DNA from: Axinella damicornis | Taxonomy: Eukaryota; Porifera; Demospongiae; Axinellida; Axinellidae | NCBI GenBank assembly: GCA_963931865.1 | Contig: OZ007505.1 | Coordinates: 20,357,969-20,421,968 of the forward strand | Length of the DNA stretch: 64,000 nt | Direction: 5' to 3' | Shown: positions 62,501-64,000 of the stretch, in pieces | Layout of the letters: each line of letters begins with the position of its first letter | How positions within the stretch are numbered: the stretch's first letter is position 1 | Program-made: the position numbers and the translations under genes | Notes under the pieces: generated by a model | Seen by the model: the letters and a program-made list of their open reading frames with translations, nothing else | The model's database searches: none | Told to the model about the DNA's origin: nothing

Positions 62501-63206
62501 ATTGTCATACCTGAACAGAAGTGATACCTTACAAACCTTCTGCACACAATTGGAAACTTCATGTTTCAAGATGACCGCTAGAAAATGGTCTTATCCCAGC
62601 ATTTATACACTTCTCAGACCTCATTACTATTGTTTCAGCTGTTTTAAAGCTATTCATTAAATTTGGCCCCACCTCTTAGCGTTCAAAGTCGTCGTATATA
62701 CGGCAGTTGGTCACTCCCACACTTTGGATGTGGGCATATATGAACACTGTATACACAATAGCATGTGTCCCCCCCCCCCCCCCCCCCCCAAATGATCATG
62801 CATCGGCTGTACTGTAAAACGGACAGAGAGATGCCCTGGCGATGTAGCTGCACGCTATCCTTCTGTGCAGGGTATGTGTTCTATGACACCTCTAGTTGGC
62901 AATTGGTAAAGGACCCATTGTTCAGCCAGGATGTGATCATGTACTGTAGTTGAATTCTTGCTAATGAGTGGGCGTAGTTATAGAGTCGCAAATCTACCCA
63001 GGCAAAACTTGTTGCTTAAAACGCCACACAATAGTCCTCTGGAAGAGGTGGGACATGCGTACTGCATTTACATACCTCTCATCAGGGATGAGGTAGGTGT
63101 TAATAAAGACGTCAGAGCTGCTTCCAACCTCTGTAGAGGACTGGACCTTCACTTGGTGCAGATTCACCTCCAAGCTCTCCTCCGCACACTTGTACTCAAA
63201 GGACAG
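56526..63206 (-). CDS. tandem-C2 protein resembling RIM (partial, 5' end outside window)
   Basis: Eight exons join in phase to 839 codons ending at a stop: 63206-63076, 61265-61181, 60847-60785, 60506-58762, 58685-58600, 58509-58390, 57349-57198, 56663-56526. The first three exons and the start of the fourth form a C2 domain: LSFEYKCAEESLEVNL, SDVFINTYLIPDER, a CKVASRNYS turn, LDTVALRVILWE, NSAFQGEVLLSL and WFTICSEDPNLPCLP. A linker of over 500 residues, serine-rich and likely disordered, follows in one large exon. The C terminus is a second C2: GSVKLELQF, LKACLYHCSTGVRLLKKKTR, SLQV, SVGHILIDLDSL, DWFQL. Two C2 domains split by a long linker, the second at the very C terminus, is the RIM layout, and the WF…LPCLP segment after C2A resembles RIM. 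Calcium-binding aspartates are mostly absent, as in RIM. Synaptotagmin-like proteins are the alternative. The upstream zinc-finger/PDZ exons, if any, are beyond the window. Confidence 0.8.
57860..58237. mobile_element. 378-bp hAT-like element
   Basis: CAGTGGCGGATCTAG…GAACCCCCC and GAACCCCCC…CTAGATCCGCAACTG are inverted ends of the CAGTGGCGG type. The flanks GTATCTAT and TATATATC are not a clean duplication. It lies in an intron of the C2 gene. Confidence 0.65.
61629..62105 (+). repeat. 29-bp minisatellite, about 15 copies
   Basis: The unit CAGTGTGTCACCCTGCGGAC + CTGATGACA is repeated, some copies joined by (G)TTAT(T/C)GACAG. Each unit has inverted GTGTCA…TGACAC arms. Open frames on both strands are by-products. 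It lies in an intron of the C2 gene. Confidence 0.95.
62292..62319 (+). repeat. 28-nt poly-G run
   Basis: It is followed by CATGCCCCCAGGCCCCC. It lies in an intron of the C2 gene; a C21 run is at 62769-62789. Confidence 0.9.
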
Positions 63207-63222
63207 CTGTGGGTACAATTGG

Positions 63223-64000
63223 GAAGGGTGTGTGTGTGATGTGTATGTTACATTCCACAGGGTATAATGTTATATAAAATGTGGAATGTACAGGATGGAG
63301 AAACTTCCTGTCCAGGAAGTCGGTAGTTTCATGATGGGCCAGTATTGAGACTGATTGTAGTGTAAACACAACCAGGACAACAAACTTGTTGCTTTGCAGA
63401 CAGAATTCTTGGCTCTGGACCAATCCTGTTCTTGGCCACCACCAGCCTCATTCCCAGGCAACCACCAGCAATCTAGCCTCATTCCCGGGCCCCTACCAGC
63501 AATCTAGCCTCATTCCCGGGCCCCTACCAGCAATCTAGCCTCATTCCCGGGCCCCTACCAGCAATCTAGCCTCATTCCCGGGCCCCTACCAGCAATCTAG
63601 CCTCATTCCCGGGCCCCTACCAGCAATCTAGCCTCATTCCTGGGCCCCTACCAGCAATCTAGCCTCATTCCTGGGCCCCTACCAGCAATCTAGCCTCATT
63701 CCCAGGCCCCTACCAGCAATCTAGCCTCATTCCCAGGCAACCACCAGCAATCTAGCCTCATTCCCAGACAAGTACACAGGAGAGACCGTGGGGTTACCAA
63801 TCAATAACTTAGCTCTCCTGCTAACACCCTCACATGTGGAGAAGGGTGTGTGTGTGATGTGTATGTTACATTCCACAGGGTATAATGTTATATAAAATGT
63901 GGAATGTACAGGATGGAGAAACTTCCTGTCCAGGAAGTCGGTAGTTTCATGATGGGCCAGTATTGAGACTGATTGTAGTGTAAACACAACCAGGACAACA
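63223..64000 (+). repeat. 160-bp direct duplication (63223-63382 and 63841-64000)
   Basis: Both copies run from AAGGGTGTGTGTGTGATGTG to AAACACAACCAGGACAACA with hardly any difference. They flank the transposon-end minisatellite at 63470-63765. The second copy is cut by the window edge. Confidence 0.95.
63470..63765 (+). repeat. 31-bp minisatellite built on a transposon end
   Basis: About ten copies of AGCAATCTAGCCTCATTCCC + GGGCCCCTACC are present. TAGCCTCATTCCC(G/A)GGC is the end sequence of the TAGCC family. Confidence 0.95.

Overview
The window is nuclear DNA from a eukaryote, almost certainly an animal. Its genes are split by many short to medium GT-AG introns. The products are metazoan-style: a SLMAP-type STRIPAK tail-anchored protein, a Mu-class glutathione transferase, ARL8, a UDP-galactose-type SLC35A transporter, NUBP1/NBP35 and a RIM-like double-C2 protein. 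I see no bacterial operon, CRISPR array or intact virus. Compact genes, several head-to-head pairs and a heavy load of tiny inverted-repeat elements would fit a non-bilaterian such as a sponge, but that is inference; no marker here names the species. All exon structures were worked out by eye from splice sites, reading phase and remembered family patterns.

Layout. 30-1828 (+) is a multi-pass membrane protein with an apparent frameshift near its 3' end. 1829-5632 is repeat-rich intergenic DNA. 5633-14844 (-) is a 21-exon SLMAP orthologue. 16067-20721 (-) is an 11-exon Mu-class GST, head-to-head with 21132-28290 (+), a 7-exon ARL8. 28831-32267 (+) is a 7-exon PH-domain protein. 32806-39515 (-) is an unidentified lysine-rich, probably nuclear protein with a tRNA-Gln(CUG) gene in its first-half introns; it starts only 91 bp from NUBP1 (39607-44405, +). 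NUBP1 carries a textbook U12-type AT-AC intron. 46811-47365 (-) is a doubtful 76-aa gene. 48763-50362 (-) is an 83-aa single-pass membrane protein, head-to-head with an SLC35A2-like nucleotide-sugar transporter (50567-54744, +). 56526-63206 (-) is a tandem-C2 protein resembling RIM, whose 5' part lies beyond the window.

The most distinctive content is non-genic. A family of palindromic miniature transposons with ends TAGCCTCGT(T/A)CCCAGG or TAGTCTCGTTCCCAGAC occurs about every 2-3 kb. Several copies have perfect 9-bp target-site duplications. Copies run from 24 bp and 36 bp up to about 800 bp, and two identical-length 400-bp copies lie 28 kb apart. The larger ones hold unrelated interiors, some exon-like. 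Other elements include an 8-bp-TSD hAT-like element, a 667-bp long-TIR element, a paired element with an internal 29-bp minisatellite, and several minisatellites, two of which look like amplified transposon ends. Homopolymer runs are all G or C (up to 39 nt), with no comparable A/T runs.

The genes are ordinary housekeeping and trafficking functions (lysosome positioning, cytosolic Fe-S assembly, Golgi nucleotide-sugar import, detoxification, STRIPAK/Hippo scaffolding). They do not form a pathway cluster; shared promoters are the only clear functional link between neighbours.
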